Shown here: positions 9,040 to 18,003 of the stretch, in pieces
How positions within the stretch are numbered: position 1 is the stretch's first letter
How the letters are laid out: the number at the start of each line of letters is the position of its first letter
NCBI GenBank assembly: GCA_003576535.1
Contig: QXCQ01000189.1
Coordinates: forward strand, 1-59,866
Direction: 5' to 3'
DNA from: Nakamurella silvestris
GTDB taxonomy: Bacteria > Actinomycetota > Actinomycetes > Mycobacteriales > Nakamurellaceae
Length of the DNA stretch: 59,866 bases
Program-made: the position numbers and the translations under genes
The notes under the pieces: model-generated
Seen by the model: the letters and a program-made list of their open reading frames with translations, nothing else
Database searches by the model: none
What the model was told of the DNA's origin: nothing

Positions 9040-10205
9040 CAAGTACTGCTCTGCAAGGTATCTCCCGGCTGGTCACCAATGACCCGACCCGTGGCGCCGG
9101 CCTGCTGGGCGTCGTGGAGGATGCGGCCGTCGTCATCGAGGGGAGCACTGTCAGCTGGGTGGGGCCACGGTCGGAGCTCGGACCGGCCGATCAGTTGGTT
9201 GATCTCGGTGGCCGGTGTGTGCTGCCGGGGTGGGTGGACTCCCACTCCCACCTGGTGTTCGCCGGCGATCGGTCGGCCGAGTTCGGGGCCAGGATGGCGG
9301 GTGCCCCCTATGCGGCCGGTGGGATCATGGCCACCGTGGGGCCGACCAGGGCGGCGACCGACGAGGAACTGCTGGCCCGGGTGCAACGGCTGCTGGCCGA
9401 GATGATCGCGGGTGGAACCACCTGTGTGGAAACGAAAACAGGTTACGGCCTCGACCTGGTGACCGAGGTCCGGTCGGCCCGGATCGCGCGGGCGGCCGGG
9501 GTGGACGAGGTCACCTTCCTCGGGGCACACCTGCTCCCCCCGGAGTTCGCCGGGGACGCGGACGGATACATCGACCTCGTCTGCGGTCGGATGCTCGCCG
9601 GTGTGCTGCCGGAGGTGTCCTGGATCGACGTCTTCTGCGAGTCGGGTGCCTTCGACGAGGACCAGTCCCGACGGGTGCTCGAGGCCGGGCGGGCCGCCGG
9701 CCTGGGTCTGCGCGTGCATGGGAACCAGCTCGGGACGGGGCCGGGGGTGGCGCTGGCCGTCGAACTCGGCGCGGCCTCGGTGGACCACTGCACGTACCTG
9801 AGCCCCCAGGACATCGACGCTCTGGCGGCCTCGACGACGGTGGCCACACTGCTGCCGGCGTGCGACCTGTCCACCCGGCAGGCGGCCGCGCCGGGGCGGG
9901 CGCTGGTGGATGCCGGGGCGACCGTGGCCCTGGCCGCGAATTGCAACCCCGGGTCCTCCTACACGACCTCGATGTCGCTGGTGGTGGCGCTGGCGGTGCT
10001 GCAGTGCCGGATGACGGTGGCCGAAGCGGTGTGGTCGGCGACGGCCGGCGGGGCGGCAGCTCTGGGCCGGACCGACGTCGGACGGATCGTGGCGGGTGCC
10101 AGGGCGGACCTGCACGTGCTGGACGCCCCGGCCGAGGACTACCTCGCCTACCGGGTGGGGGTGCCGCTGACCCATGCGGTCTGGAAGGCCGGCACCCGCT
10201 ACTGA
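9036..10205 (+). CDS. hutI: Imidazolonepropionase
   Basis: Hydrolyses 4-imidazolone-5-propionate to N-formimino-L-glutamate. 389 aa, GTG start overlapping the hutF TGA. The metal site His70/His72 is seen in VDSHSHLVFAGDRS; further hallmarks are VHGNQLG, SVDHCTYLS and ALAANCNPGSSYT. It is the last gene of the operon; a long family B hairpin starts 5 bp after its stop. The gene order H-U-M20-F-I does not follow the reaction order. Confidence 0.95.
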   Translation: MTSTALQGISRLVTNDPTRGAGLLGVVEDAAVVIEGSTVSWVGPRSELGPADQLVDLGGRCVLPGWVDSHSHLVFAGDRSAEFGARMAGAPYAAGGIMATVGPTRAATDEELLARVQRLLAEMIAGGTTCVETKTGYGLDLVTEVRSARIARAAGVDEVTFLGAHLLPPEFAGDADGYIDLVCGRMLAGVLPEVSWIDVFCESGAFDEDQSRRVLEAGRAAGLGLRVHGNQLGTGPGVALAVELGAASVDHCTYLSPQDIDALAASTTVATLLPACDLSTRQAAAPGRALVDAGATVALAANCNPGSSYTTSMSLVVALAVLQCRMTVAEAVWSATAGGAAALGRTDVGRIVAGARADLHVLDAPAEDYLAYRVGVPLTHAVWKAGTRY

Positions 10206-10209
10206 CAGT

Positions 10210-10281
10210 TGTTCCCGCGCACCGTGTTGCTCCTCGCGCACGTAACTTCGTGCGCGAGGAGCAACATCGTGCGCGGGAACA
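10210..10281. terminator. Family B long palindrome behind hutI
   Basis: 72-bp near-perfect palindrome: TGTTCCCGCGCACC at one end, GTGCGCGGGAACA at the other, with an inner stem TGCTCCTCGCGCACG/CGTGCGCGAGGAGCA. It lies between convergent ends of hutI (+) and the membrane protein gene (-) and lacks a U-tract. Probably a bidirectional terminator or mRNA 3'-end stabiliser. Related copies are at 10861, 13169, 34136 and 36123. Confidence 0.65.
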
Positions 10282-10298
10282 GGGACCTATGGTGCGGA

Positions 10299-10835
10299 TC
10301 AGTCGTTGGGAACGGCCTGGAGATCCTTCAGCGTGGTCGCGAAACTGAGCGCCACCGCGATGGCGGCACCGATGGTCAGCACCACCAGGGCAGGAGGTGT
10401 GCTCACCGGACGTGGTGCCTCGTCGTAGGAGGCGAGGACGGCGAACCCGAGCAGGCAACCGACGAAATAGGCGACCGTCAGGACCCGGCGCAGACCTAGC
10501 CACCAGCCGTCGGTCGCCCCCGAGCCGAAGGACATGGCCACCGCGATCATCAGTACGGTGGCCCCGAGCGGGATGAACCAGAAACCGCCGGCGTCCTGGA
10601 CCACCTCAGGAGCATCGGTGGACAGCATCTGCCAGAGGTTGGCCGACCGTCCCTCCCCGTTGCGCGGGACCATGAACGGCAGCAGCAGGCCGCCTAACAG
10701 GGTGGCGACGGTGACAACGATCCAGCCGTGGGTCACGTTCCGGGCCAAGGTCTGGAAGCGTCGTTGGTGCACTTCGACCATGCGGCGCAGGCGCTCGAAA
10801 TCGTCCGCGGTGGGTGTCGGGTGATGATCGGGCAC
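10299..10835 (-). CDS. Small four-helix membrane protein, unknown function
   Basis: 178 aa, not recognised. A soluble, His/Asp-containing N-terminal segment of about 37 residues precedes four hydrophobic helices near residues 38-57, 85-103, 117-135 and 148-166; the C-terminus is short and charged. No signal peptide or catalytic motif is seen. It is convergent to hutI, with family B palindromes on both sides, so it is probably an independent transcription unit. Confidence 0.7.
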   Translation of the reverse strand: MPDHHPTPTADDFERLRRMVEVHQRRFQTLARNVTHGWIVVTVATLLGGLLLPFMVPRNGEGRSANLWQMLSTDAPEVVQDAGGFWFIPLGATVLMIAVAMSFGSGATDGWWLGLRRVLTVAYFVGCLLGFAVLASYDEAPRPVSTPPALVVLTIGAAIAVALSFATTLKDLQAVPND

Positions 10836-10860
10836 ATCGCCTCCAGGCGGATCGAGGACG

Positions 10861-10930
10861 GTTCTCGCGCGGGGTGTTCATTCTCGCGCACGTAACTCGG
10901 TGCGCGGGGACCAACACGGTGCGCGGGAAC
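10861..10930. repeat. Family B palindrome behind the TetR gene
   Basis: Diverged family B copy: the right end GTGCGCGGGAAC is conserved, the left end reads GTTCTCGCGCGG. The inner stem keeps TCTCGCGCACG and CGGTGCGCGGGGA. It ends 8 bp from the 3' end of the TetR gene and could terminate the exporter operon. Confidence 0.55.
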
Positions 10931-10938
10931 GGGCGGTG

Positions 10939-11541
10939 CTAGCCGGTCAGGTACTGCTGGATGGCCGGCCCGATGGAGCTGACGACCTCCTCGGCCGTCA
11001 TCGTCGCCAGCGGCGGCAGCACCAGCAGATACCTCGCCGTCACCATGCCGATGATCTGGCTCGCCGCCAACCCGGCCCGCCGAGTGGATTCGGCAGGCGG
11101 GTAGGGCAGGGTGGCGGCCACCTGCGCCAGGACCTGGGAGCCCAGGAACTCCGACATCATCCGGCTCGCCGACGGATCCGTCAGGGCCTGACGGAAGGCA
11201 CCGAGCAGACTCGGTCGGGCCTCGGAATCCCAGGCCTGCAGGATGGCCCGGACCAGGGCCTCACCGATCCGGCCCTGTTCGGCCTCCAGCACACCGGCCA
11301 CCGTGGTCGGGATGTCCACCGCCACCTGCACCCCGGCCAGGAACAACTGCTCCTTGGTGCCGAAGTAGTGGTGCACCAGGGCCGGGTCGACCCCGGCCTC
11401 CGCGGCCACGCTGCGGATCGAGGTGGCCCGAAAACCCTTCTGGGCGAACAGGGCCCGGGCGGCGGTCAGGATCGCCTCGCGGGTCTGCGGGTTCCCGGAG
11501 CGGCGTCCCGTCCGCCGACCGGCACCGGCCGCGGGAGTCAC
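10939..11541 (-). CDS. TetR-family transcriptional regulator
   Basis: 200-aa TetR-type repressor, started at the GTG that overlaps the permease stop (GTGA). The N-terminal helix-turn-helix region is about residues 15-65, with the usual helix 3-4 signature ALVHHYFGTKEQLF. The C-terminal ligand domain is not assignable to a substrate. It is the last gene of the operon ATPase-permease-regulator, so it probably senses the exported compound and represses the operon from the palindrome at 13093-13120. Confidence 0.85.
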   Translation of the reverse strand: MTPAAGAGRRTGRRSGNPQTREAILTAARALFAQKGFRATSIRSVAAEAGVDPALVHHYFGTKEQLFLAGVQVAVDIPTTVAGVLEAEQGRIGEALVRAILQAWDSEARPSLLGAFRQALTDPSASRMMSEFLGSQVLAQVAATLPYPPAESTRRAGLAASQIIGMVTARYLLVLPPLATMTAEEVVSSIGPAIQQYLTG

Positions 11542-12275
11542 GGGGTCCGCCGACGCAGGGTCGCCGCCGCCAGACCCAGGGCCAGAACCACACAGCCGCC
11601 GACGATGCCGACACCGCGCCACATGACGGCGGTGGGCTCGGGGTGCAGCCCCACCTGTTGGAGGGCCTCCACGGCGTGGGTGAGGGGCAGAACCCGGCTC
11701 AGTCCGCCGAGCCAGCCCGCCATCTCCTCGCGCGGCACGAACAACCCGCACAACAGGATCTGCGGGATGACCACCAGCGGCAGGAACTGCACCGCCTGGA
11801 ACTCCGTGCGGGCGAAGGCCGAGCACAGCAGACCGAGGGCCACTCCGAGAAGGGCGTTCAGCACGGCGATCCCGATCACCAGGTAGGCCGGGCCGGCCGT
11901 TCGCAGGTCGAAGATCCAGTAGGCCGCGGCGCAGGCAACGGCCCCCTGTACGTCGGCCGCGACGCCGAAGGCCAGGCCGTAACCGAACAGCAGGTCCGGC
12001 TTGGCCGCAGGCGTGGTCAGCAGCCGTTCCAGGGTTCCCGAGGTGCGCTCGCGCAACATCGCGATGGAGGTCACCAGGAACATGATGACGAACGGGAAGA
12101 TCCCCAACATCACCAGCGCCACCCCGTCGAAGCGTTGGCCGGCACCGTCGAACATGTAGTACAGCAGGAACAACAGCAGCACCGGGACCACGATCAGCAT
12201 CGCGATCGTCCGCCGGTCCCGCCGCAGCTGGCGCAGGATCCGCCCGGAGGTCGCCAGCAGGATCGGCCCGCTCAT
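11538..12275 (-). CDS. ABC-2 type exporter permease
   Basis: 245 aa with about six hydrophobic segments, beginning with a typical N-terminal RRDRRTIAMLIVVPVLLLFL helix. The ABC-2 family signature is visible: a VTSIAMLRERTSGTLERLLT loop and the later LPLVVIPQILLCGLFVP. It is overlapped by ATGA with the upstream ATPase gene. It likely forms the membrane channel of a drug or lipid efflux pump; the substrate is unknown. Confidence 0.85.
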   Translation of the reverse strand: MSGPILLATSGRILRQLRRDRRTIAMLIVVPVLLLFLLYYMFDGAGQRFDGVALVMLGIFPFVIMFLVTSIAMLRERTSGTLERLLTTPAAKPDLLFGYGLAFGVAADVQGAVACAAAYWIFDLRTAGPAYLVIGIAVLNALLGVALGLLCSAFARTEFQAVQFLPLVVIPQILLCGLFVPREEMAGWLGGLSRVLPLTHAVEALQQVGLHPEPTAVMWRGVGIVGGCVVLALGLAAATLRRRTP

Positions 12276-13084
12276 GACGTCACCTCGTCCGTGGACCGTC
12301 CGCCGGCCATCGAGTGGCGGATCAGGCTGAGGAAAGCCTCGTCCATCGAGTCGGTGCCGGCCCGGGAGAGAATGTCGGCGGGGGTGCCGTCGGCGATGAT
12401 CGTCCCCTCCCGGAGCAGCAGCAGACGATCACAGCGGTTGGCCTCGTCCATGACGTGGCTGGACACGATCACGGTGGTGCCTCCCGCGGCCTCGGTGTGG
12501 AACCGGTCCCACAGATCCTCGCGGAGCAGGGGGTCCTGGCCGACCGTGGGTTCGTCGAGGATCAGCACCTCGGGTCGGGCGACCAGGGCGCAGGCCAGGG
12601 AGACCCGGGATCGTTGGCCGCCGGAGAGGCTGCCCGTCACCTGTCGCGCGGCGGTGCTCAGACCGACGTCGTCGATCGCGCGGTCCGCCTCGGCCGTCCC
12701 CAGCCCGAACACGGCCGCGAAGTAACGGACGTTCTCCGCGACACTGAGGTCGGAGTAGACGCTGGGGGACTGGGTGACGTAGCCGACCCGGGACCGCAGG
12801 GCCGCAGAGCCTGCGGGCATGCCGAGCATCGTCACGGTGCCGTCGGTGATGATCTGCACCCCGACCAGGGCGCGGATGAGGGTGGTCTTGCCGGAGCCGG
12901 AGGGTCCGAGCAGGCCGGTGATGGAGCCGGGCGGGCAGCTGAAGCCGATCCCGTCCAGGACGGTGCGCCCGCCGCGGCGGACCGTCAGTCGGTCGACCTC
13001 GATCGCGGGGCCGTTGATCGCGGGGCCGTTGATCGCGGGGTCGTTGACGTCGGGGCCGTTGATCTCGGAACTGTGGGTTGCCAT
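12272..13084 (-). CDS. ABC exporter ATP-binding protein
   Basis: 270-aa nucleotide-binding subunit of the CcmA/multidrug class. Walker A GPSGSGKTT, signature LSGGQRSR, and Walker B VLILDEPTVG followed by an H-loop in VSSHVMDEA are all present. The first 25 residues are a low-complexity tail with INGPA-like repeats (15-bp DNA repeats near 13005-13070), so the functional start may be downstream. It is the first gene of the exporter operon; a TetR-like palindrome lies just upstream. Confidence 0.87.
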   Translation of the reverse strand: MATHSSEINGPDVNDPAINGPAINGPAIEVDRLTVRRGGRTVLDGIGFSCPPGSITGLLGPSGSGKTTLIRALVGVQIITDGTVTMLGMPAGSAALRSRVGYVTQSPSVYSDLSVAENVRYFAAVFGLGTAEADRAIDDVGLSTAARQVTGSLSGGQRSRVSLACALVARPEVLILDEPTVGQDPLLREDLWDRFHTEAAGGTTVIVSSHVMDEANRCDRLLLLREGTIIADGTPADILSRAGTDSMDEAFLSLIRHSMAGGRSTDEVTS

Positions 13085-13092
13085 GATGCCTC

Positions 13093-13120
13093 CCGTAATT
13101 CATCAGGTGGTGAATTACGG
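13093..13120. promoter_or_regulatory. TetR-type operator upstream of the exporter operon
   Basis: Inverted repeat CCGTAATTCA-N8-TGAATTACGG (10-bp perfect arms) 8 bp upstream of the ATPase start codon. AT-rich arms in a high-GC background and location before a TetR-containing operon make it the likely binding site of the downstream-encoded regulator. Confidence 0.65.
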
Positions 13121-13168
13121 TCGACGGTAGGCCCGTGGTGGCAAGAAGTCAACGGTTGATGAAATAAC

Positions 13169-13240
13169 TGTTCCCGCGCACGATCTTGTTCCTCGCGCAC
13201 GTAATTACGTGCGCGAGAACCAACACCGTGCGCGGGAACA
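13169..13240. terminator. Family B palindrome behind the DsbA-like gene
   Basis: Member of the TGTTCCCGCGCAC...GTGCGCGGGAACA family with an inner stem around CTCGCGCACGTAATTACGTG. It lies 16 bp downstream of the FrnE-like gene stop on the minus strand and upstream of the exporter promoter region, as expected for a terminator. Confidence 0.6.
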
Positions 13241-13256
13241 GGGAGAGAGGGGGACC

Positions 13257-13952
13257 TCAGATGCTGCAGGAGTCGTCCGTGCAGGCCTGGCCGTCCCCGC
13301 CGACGGTGGTGAGCGGGTTGCCCTCGGACCAGGCCTTCTCCAGCACCTCGGTGAAGACCGTGGCCGGCTGTCCACCGGAGACCGCGTAAGTGCGGTCGAA
13401 GACGAAGAACGGCACCCCCGTCGCGCCGAAGGACCTGGCCAGGGACAGGTCGGACCCGACCTCGCCGCTGTATTCGGTCGAGGCGAGCACCCGCTCGGCC
13501 TCGGCCCGGTCCAGACCCACCTCGGCCGCCAGGTCCGCCAGCACCTCGTGCCGACCGACCCGGGCACCCTCGGTGAAGTAGGCCGACATCAGCCGCTCCT
13601 TCAGTTCGGACTGCTTGCCGTGTTCCAGGGCCCAGTGCAGCAGGCGGTGGGCGTCGAAGGTGTTCTCCGGGTGGGTGTGCTCCAGCTGGAAGTCCAGCCC
13701 GGCGGCGGCGGCGGTGTCGATGACCCGCTGCTGCATCTCGGCGATCTGGGCCGGGGCCTGGTTGTACTTGCGTCCCAGGGCCTCGGTCATCGTCTCGGCG
13801 ACGTCTTCCGGGGTGGTCGGGTCGAGCTGGAAGGACCGGTAGACCACATCGACCTTGTCGGCGTGTAGGAAGGATTCCAGCGCCTCTTCCAGGTGGCGCT
13901 TGCCGATGTAGCACCACGGACACACGACGTCGGAGAAGATTTCGATCTGCAT
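13257..13952 (-). CDS. FrnE-like DsbA-family oxidoreductase
   Basis: 231-aa cytosolic thioredoxin-fold protein of the DSBA/FrnE family (2-hydroxychromene-2-carboxylate isomerase-like). The CPWC active-site pair is at residues 11-14 directly after strand 1 (IEIFSDVVCPWCYIG), and the cis-proline loop is GATGVPFFVF. A second cysteine pair lies at the extreme C-terminus (CTDDSC), also seen in some FrnE proteins and possibly redox active. No signal peptide. It stands alone between kgd and the ABC exporter operon. Confidence 0.87.
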   Translation of the reverse strand: MQIEIFSDVVCPWCYIGKRHLEEALESFLHADKVDVVYRSFQLDPTTPEDVAETMTEALGRKYNQAPAQIAEMQQRVIDTAAAAGLDFQLEHTHPENTFDAHRLLHWALEHGKQSELKERLMSAYFTEGARVGRHEVLADLAAEVGLDRAEAERVLASTEYSGEVGSDLSLARSFGATGVPFFVFDRTYAVSGGQPATVFTEVLEKAWSEGNPLTTVGGDGQACTDDSCSI

Positions 13953-14002
13953 ACCGGGTACAACCCGTGGCGAAGGTCAACCATTCCCCTCGAGAAACGC
14001 AA

Positions 14003-14066
14003 ACCGCGCTCCTCCCCGACGATCGCGCTCGCTGCAGGCAGCGCGGACGTCGGGAAGGAGCGCGGT
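14003..14066. terminator. Family A palindrome behind kgd
   Basis: ACCGCGCTCC...GGAGCGCGGT with further imperfect pairing (CCCGACGATCGCGCTCGCTGC against GCAGCGCGGACGTCGGG). The whole element folds as one long hairpin 13 bp beyond the kgd stop. Its reverse complement closely matches 184-249. Confidence 0.6.
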
Positions 14067-14079
14067 AAACGGTGAGGCG

Positions 14080-17000
14080 TCAGTCCTTGAAGGCGTTCTC
14101 GATGATCTGCTTCTGCTCGACCTCGTGCACCCGGATCGAACCGGCGGACGGGGCGGCCATCGCACGACGCGACACCCGCTTGATGCCGACCAGCCGGGGG
14201 AGGGTCTCCGGCAGGGCCTCGACCAGGAACGGCCAGGCACCCTGGTTCTTCGGCTCCTCCTGGACCCAACGGAAGTCCGTCGCGTTCGGGTACAGGTCGA
14301 GCACTGCCGGCAGCTTGCGCTTGGGCAGCGGGTAGAGCTGCTCCAGCCGGACGATGGCGGTGTCGGTGATCCCCTGGGCGGCGCGGTAGGCCTCGAGCTC
14401 CCAGTAGATCTTGCCGGTGCACAGCAGCACCCGCTTCACGCCGGCGGCGTTGTCGTGATCGATGTTCGGATCCTTGATCACCGACTGGAACTTGCCGTTG
14501 GTGAAGTCCTCCACCGCGGAGACGGCTGCCTTGTTGCGCAGCATCGACTTCGGGGTGAACACGATCAGCGGGCGGTGCACACCGTCGAGCACGTGACGGC
14601 GCAGCAGGTGGAAGTAGTTCGCCGGGGTGGACGGAACCGCCACCGACATCGACCCTTCCGCGCACAGCAGCAGGAAACGCTCGATCCGGCCGGAGGTGTG
14701 GTCCGGACCCTGGCCTTCGTGGCCGTGCGGCAGCAGCAGGACGACACCCGACTGCTGGCCCCACTTGGCCTCACCGGAGGACAGGTACTCGTCGATGACG
14801 GACTGGGCGCCGTTGACGAAATCGCCGAACTGCGCCTCCCACAGGACGAGGGCGTTCCGGTTGGCCACGGAGTAGCCGTACTCGAAACCGAGGGCCGCGT
14901 ACTCGCTCAGTGCGGAGTCGTAGGCGAGGAAGCGGGCCTGGTCGTCCGAGAGATGTTGCAGCGGCAGATATTCCGAGCCGTTGTTCCGGTCGATCAGAGC
15001 CGCGTGACGCTGCACGAAGGTGCCGCGGCGCGAGTCCTGGCCGGCCAGTCGCACCAGACGGCCGTCCATGGCCGAGGAGCCGAAGGCCAGCAGTTCGCCG
15101 AAGGCCCAGTCGATCCCGCCCTCGCGGGACATCTGGACCCGACGGTCCAACACCATCTTGACCCGCGGGTGCGGGACGAAACCGGCCGGCAGTTCGACGT
15201 GGGCGTCGGCGATCCGGTGCAGGGTCTCAAGGCTGATCGCCGTCTCGACCTTCGGCGGGATCGGCTGCTTCTCCTCGACGGAGGGGGAGGCCACGGCCAC
15301 ACCCTTCTCCATCTCGCGCACCTCGTTGAAGACCCGCTCCAACTGCTGGTGGTAGTCGCGCAGGGCTTCCTCGGCGTCCTCGGTGGACAGGTCCCCACGG
15401 CCGATCAGGGCATCGGTGTAGATCCGGCGGACCGAACGCTTGGCGTCGATGATCTGGTACATCAGCGGGTTGGTCATCGAGGGGTCGTCACCCTCGTTGT
15501 GACCGCGGCGGCGGTAGCAGACCATGTCGATGACGACGTCGTTGCCGAAGGTCTGCCGGTACTCGACTGCCAGTTGGGCGGCCCAGACCGCAGCCTCCGG
15601 GTCGTCCCCGTTGACGTGCAGGACGGGGGACTCGATCATCTTCGCGACATCGGTGCAGTACTCGCTGGACCGCGAGGCCTCCGGGGCGGTGGTGAAACCG
15701 ACCTGGTTGTTGATGATCACGTGCACGGTGCCACCGGTGCGGTAGCCGCGGAGCTTGGACAGGTTGAGGGTCTCGGCGACCACACCCTGGCCGGCGAAGG
15801 CCGCATCACCGTGCAGGGCGACAGGCAGCACGCTGAAACCACTCTCGCCGCGGTCGATGCGGTCCTGCTTGGCCCGGACCACACCTTCCAGGACGGGGTC
15901 GACGACCTCGAGGTGGGAGGGGTTGGCGACCAGGGAGACGTCGACCTGTCCGTCACCGAACGGGCGGATGTACTTGCCCTCGGCGCCCAGGTGGTACTTG
16001 ACGTCACCGGAGCCGTGGGCCTGGCCGGGATCGAGGTTGCCCTCGAACTCGTTGAAGATCTTGGAGTACGGCTTGCCGACGATGTTGGCGAGGATGTTCA
16101 GCCGGCCACGGTGGGCCATACCGATGACGACCTCGTCCATCTCGTACTCGGCAGCCTTGTTCAGGACGGCGTCGAGCAGCGGGATGACCGTCTCGCCACC
16201 CTCCAGGCTGAACCGCTTCTGGCCGATGTACTTGGTCTGCAGGAAGGTCTCGAAGGCCTCGGCGGCGTTCAGCCGACCCAGGATGTACTTCGACTCCTCC
16301 AGCGAGGGCTTGGCGTGGCGTTCTTCCACCCGCTGCTGGATCCAGCGGCGCTTGACCGGGTCCATGATGTGCATGTACTCCACACCCATGGTGCGGCAGT
16401 AGGCATCTCGCAGGACACCGAGGACATCGCGCAGCTTCATGTACTGCTTGCCGTTGAATCCGCCGACCGGGAACTCGCGGTCAAGGTCCCACAGGCTCAG
16501 CCCGTGCGAGCGGACGTCCAGGTCGGGGTGCTTCTTCTGCCGGTAGTTCAGCGGATCGATGTCGGCCATCAGATGTCCGCGGGTGCGGAAGGCGTCGATG
16601 ATCTCCAGGACGCGGGCGGCCTTGTCGACGTTGTTGTCCGGCCCGGAGTTGATGTCGACGGTCCAGCGGATCGGCTCGTACGGCAGCCGCAGGGCGCTGA
16701 AAACGTCGTCGTAGAAACCGTTCTCGCCGAGCAGGTAACCGTGGATGCGCTTGAGGAACTCGCCCGACTCCGCGCCCTGGATGATCCGGTGGTCGTAGGT
16801 CGAGGTCAGCGTCATGATCTTGGAGACACCGAGCTCGGCGAGGGTCTTCTCGCTCGCCCCCTGGAACTCGGCCGGGTACTCCATGGCCCCGACACCGATG
16901 ATCGCGCCCTGGCCCTTCATCAGCCGCGGCACGGAGTGCACGGTGCCGATACCGCCGGGGTTGGTCAGCGAGATGGTGGTCCCGGCGTAGTCCTCGGCGG

Positions 17001-17865
17001 TCAGCTTGCCGCTGCGCGCCTTGGCGACGACGGCCTCGTAGGCCTTCCAGAACTCGACGAAGTTCATCGACTCGGCCTGCTTGATCGGCAGCACGACCAG
17101 CGAGCGCTGGCCGTCCTTGCCGGGCAGGTCGATGGCCAGTCCGAGGCTGGTGCTCGCCGGGGTGACGACGACGGGCTTGCCGTTGATCTCGTCGAAGTGG
17201 GAGTTGATGTTGGGGAAGTCGTTGACCGCCCGAACGATCGCGTACCCGATCAGGTGGGTGAAGGAGATCTTCCCGAGGCGGTGCCGCTTGAGGAAGTTGT
17301 TGATGACGATCCGGTTGTCCCAGAGGAGCTTCGCCGGGACGGCGCGGACGGAGGTCGCGGTCGGGATCTCCAGGGAGGCGACCATGTTCTTCACGACGGC
17401 GTTCGCCATGCCGCGCAGCGGGGTGCTCACGTCGACCTTCGGTTCCTTCGCCGGGCCGGAGCCGTCGGAGGCCGGGGCCGGGGTGGCCGAGCGCGGGCGG
17501 GCCGGGGTCGGCGAGCTCGGGTTGGCCGGCGCGGTGGCATCGGGCTTGGGTTTGGCCGCGGCGGGTGCTGCCGGTGTGGCCGGAGCGGATGCTGCGGCAG
17601 CGGGCTTCGCGGCGGCCGGAGGTGCGGCCGGGGCCGAAGGCTGGGCGGCGGCAGGTGCGGGTGGTGCGGGGGTGGCTGCGGCGGCTGCCGGGGCGGCGGG
17701 GGTGGCTGCACCATTGGAGCCACTGCCTGCCTCGGAGCCCGCGCCATCGGCGAAGAACTCACGCCACTTCGCGTCGACACTTGCCGGATCGTTGAGGAAC
17801 TGCTGGTACTTCTCCTCCACGAACCAATCGTTGGGGCCAAATTCGGGCACGGTGGCTGACGACAC
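14080..17865 (-). CDS. kgd: Multifunctional 2-oxoglutarate dehydrogenase E2-E1 / 2-oxoglutarate decarboxylase
   Basis: TCA-cycle enzyme: thiamine-diphosphate-dependent decarboxylation of 2-oxoglutarate and succinyl transfer, with E2 and E1 activities in one chain as in mycobacterial Kgd and corynebacterial OdhA. About 1261 aa. An N-terminal E1-type helix ([17 protein letters not shown]) is followed by an Ala/Pro linker (about 45-150), the acyltransferase domain with [13 protein letters not shown], and the E1 domain ([33 protein letters not shown]). No lipoyl domain is present, as expected. GTG 17865 is chosen because GGCGGAGAG precedes it; an in-frame ATG at 17928 is the alternative. Partner E3 and GarA/OdhI genes are not in the window. 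Confidence 0.95.
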   Translation of the reverse strand: MSSATVPEFGPNDWFVEEKYQQFLNDPASVDAKWREFFADGAGSEAGSGSNGAATPAAPAAAAATPAPPAPAAAQPSAPAAPPAAAKPAAAASAPATPAAPAAAKPKPDATAPANPSSPTPARPRSATPAPASDGSGPAKEPKVDVSTPLRGMANAVVKNMVASLEIPTATSVRAVPAKLLWDNRIVINNFLKRHRLGKISFTHLIGYAIVRAVNDFPNINSHFDEINGKPVVVTPASTSLGLAIDLPGKDGQRSLVVLPIKQAESMNFVEFWKAYEAVVAKARSGKLTAEDYAGTTISLTNPGGIGTVHSVPRLMKGQGAIIGVGAMEYPAEFQGASEKTLAELGVSKIMTLTSTYDHRIIQGAESGEFLKRIHGYLLGENGFYDDVFSALRLPYEPIRWTVDINSGPDNNVDKAARVLEIIDAFRTRGHLMADIDPLNYRQKKHPDLDVRSHGLSLWDLDREFPVGGFNGKQYMKLRDVLGVLRDAYCRTMGVEYMHIMDPVKRRWIQQRVEERHAKPSLEESKYILGRLNAAEAFETFLQTKYIGQKRFSLEGGETVIPLLDAVLNKAAEYEMDEVVIGMAHRGRLNILANIVGKPYSKIFNEFEGNLDPGQAHGSGDVKYHLGAEGKYIRPFGDGQVDVSLVANPSHLEVVDPVLEGVVRAKQDRIDRGESGFSVLPVALHGDAAFAGQGVVAETLNLSKLRGYRTGGTVHVIINNQVGFTTAPEASRSSEYCTDVAKMIESPVLHVNGDDPEAAVWAAQLAVEYRQTFGNDVVIDMVCYRRRGHNEGDDPSMTNPLMYQIIDAKRSVRRIYTDALIGRGDLSTEDAEEALRDYHQQLERVFNEVREMEKGVAVASPSVEEKQPIPPKVETAISLETLHRIADAHVELPAGFVPHPRVKMVLDRRVQMSREGGIDWAFGELLAFGSSAMDGRLVRLAGQDSRRGTFVQRHAALIDRNNGSEYLPLQHLSDDQARFLAYDSALSEYAALGFEYGYSVANRNALVLWEAQFGDFVNGAQSVIDEYLSSGEAKWGQQSGVVLLLPHGHEGQGPDHTSGRIERFLLLCAEGSMSVAVPSTPANYFHLLRRHVLDGVHRPLIVFTPKSMLRNKAAVSAVEDFTNGKFQSVIKDPNIDHDNAAGVKRVLLCTGKIYWELEAYRAAQGITDTAIVRLEQLYPLPKRKLPAVLDLYPNATDFRWVQEEPKNQGAWPFLVEALPETLPRLVGIKRVSRRAMAAPSAGSIRVHEVEQKQIIENAFKD

Positions 17866-18003
17866 TGTCGCTCTCCGCCTGTTCTGCGATCGCGGGTTGA
17901 AAAGAGTCGATGTCAAATCTAGTCCCACTGGACGCGGGAAGCGACGCAGCAGATACGGGATTGGTCACAGTCAGGTCTCGGCGCGTCAGGAAACCGGTGC
18001 CCG

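Noticed and set aside
14125-17859. Long plus-strand open frame (about 1244 codons) opposite kgd
   Set aside because: It mirrors the kgd codons on the other strand, shows no recognisable domain, and kgd itself is complete with all motifs; typical of high-GC antisense frames.
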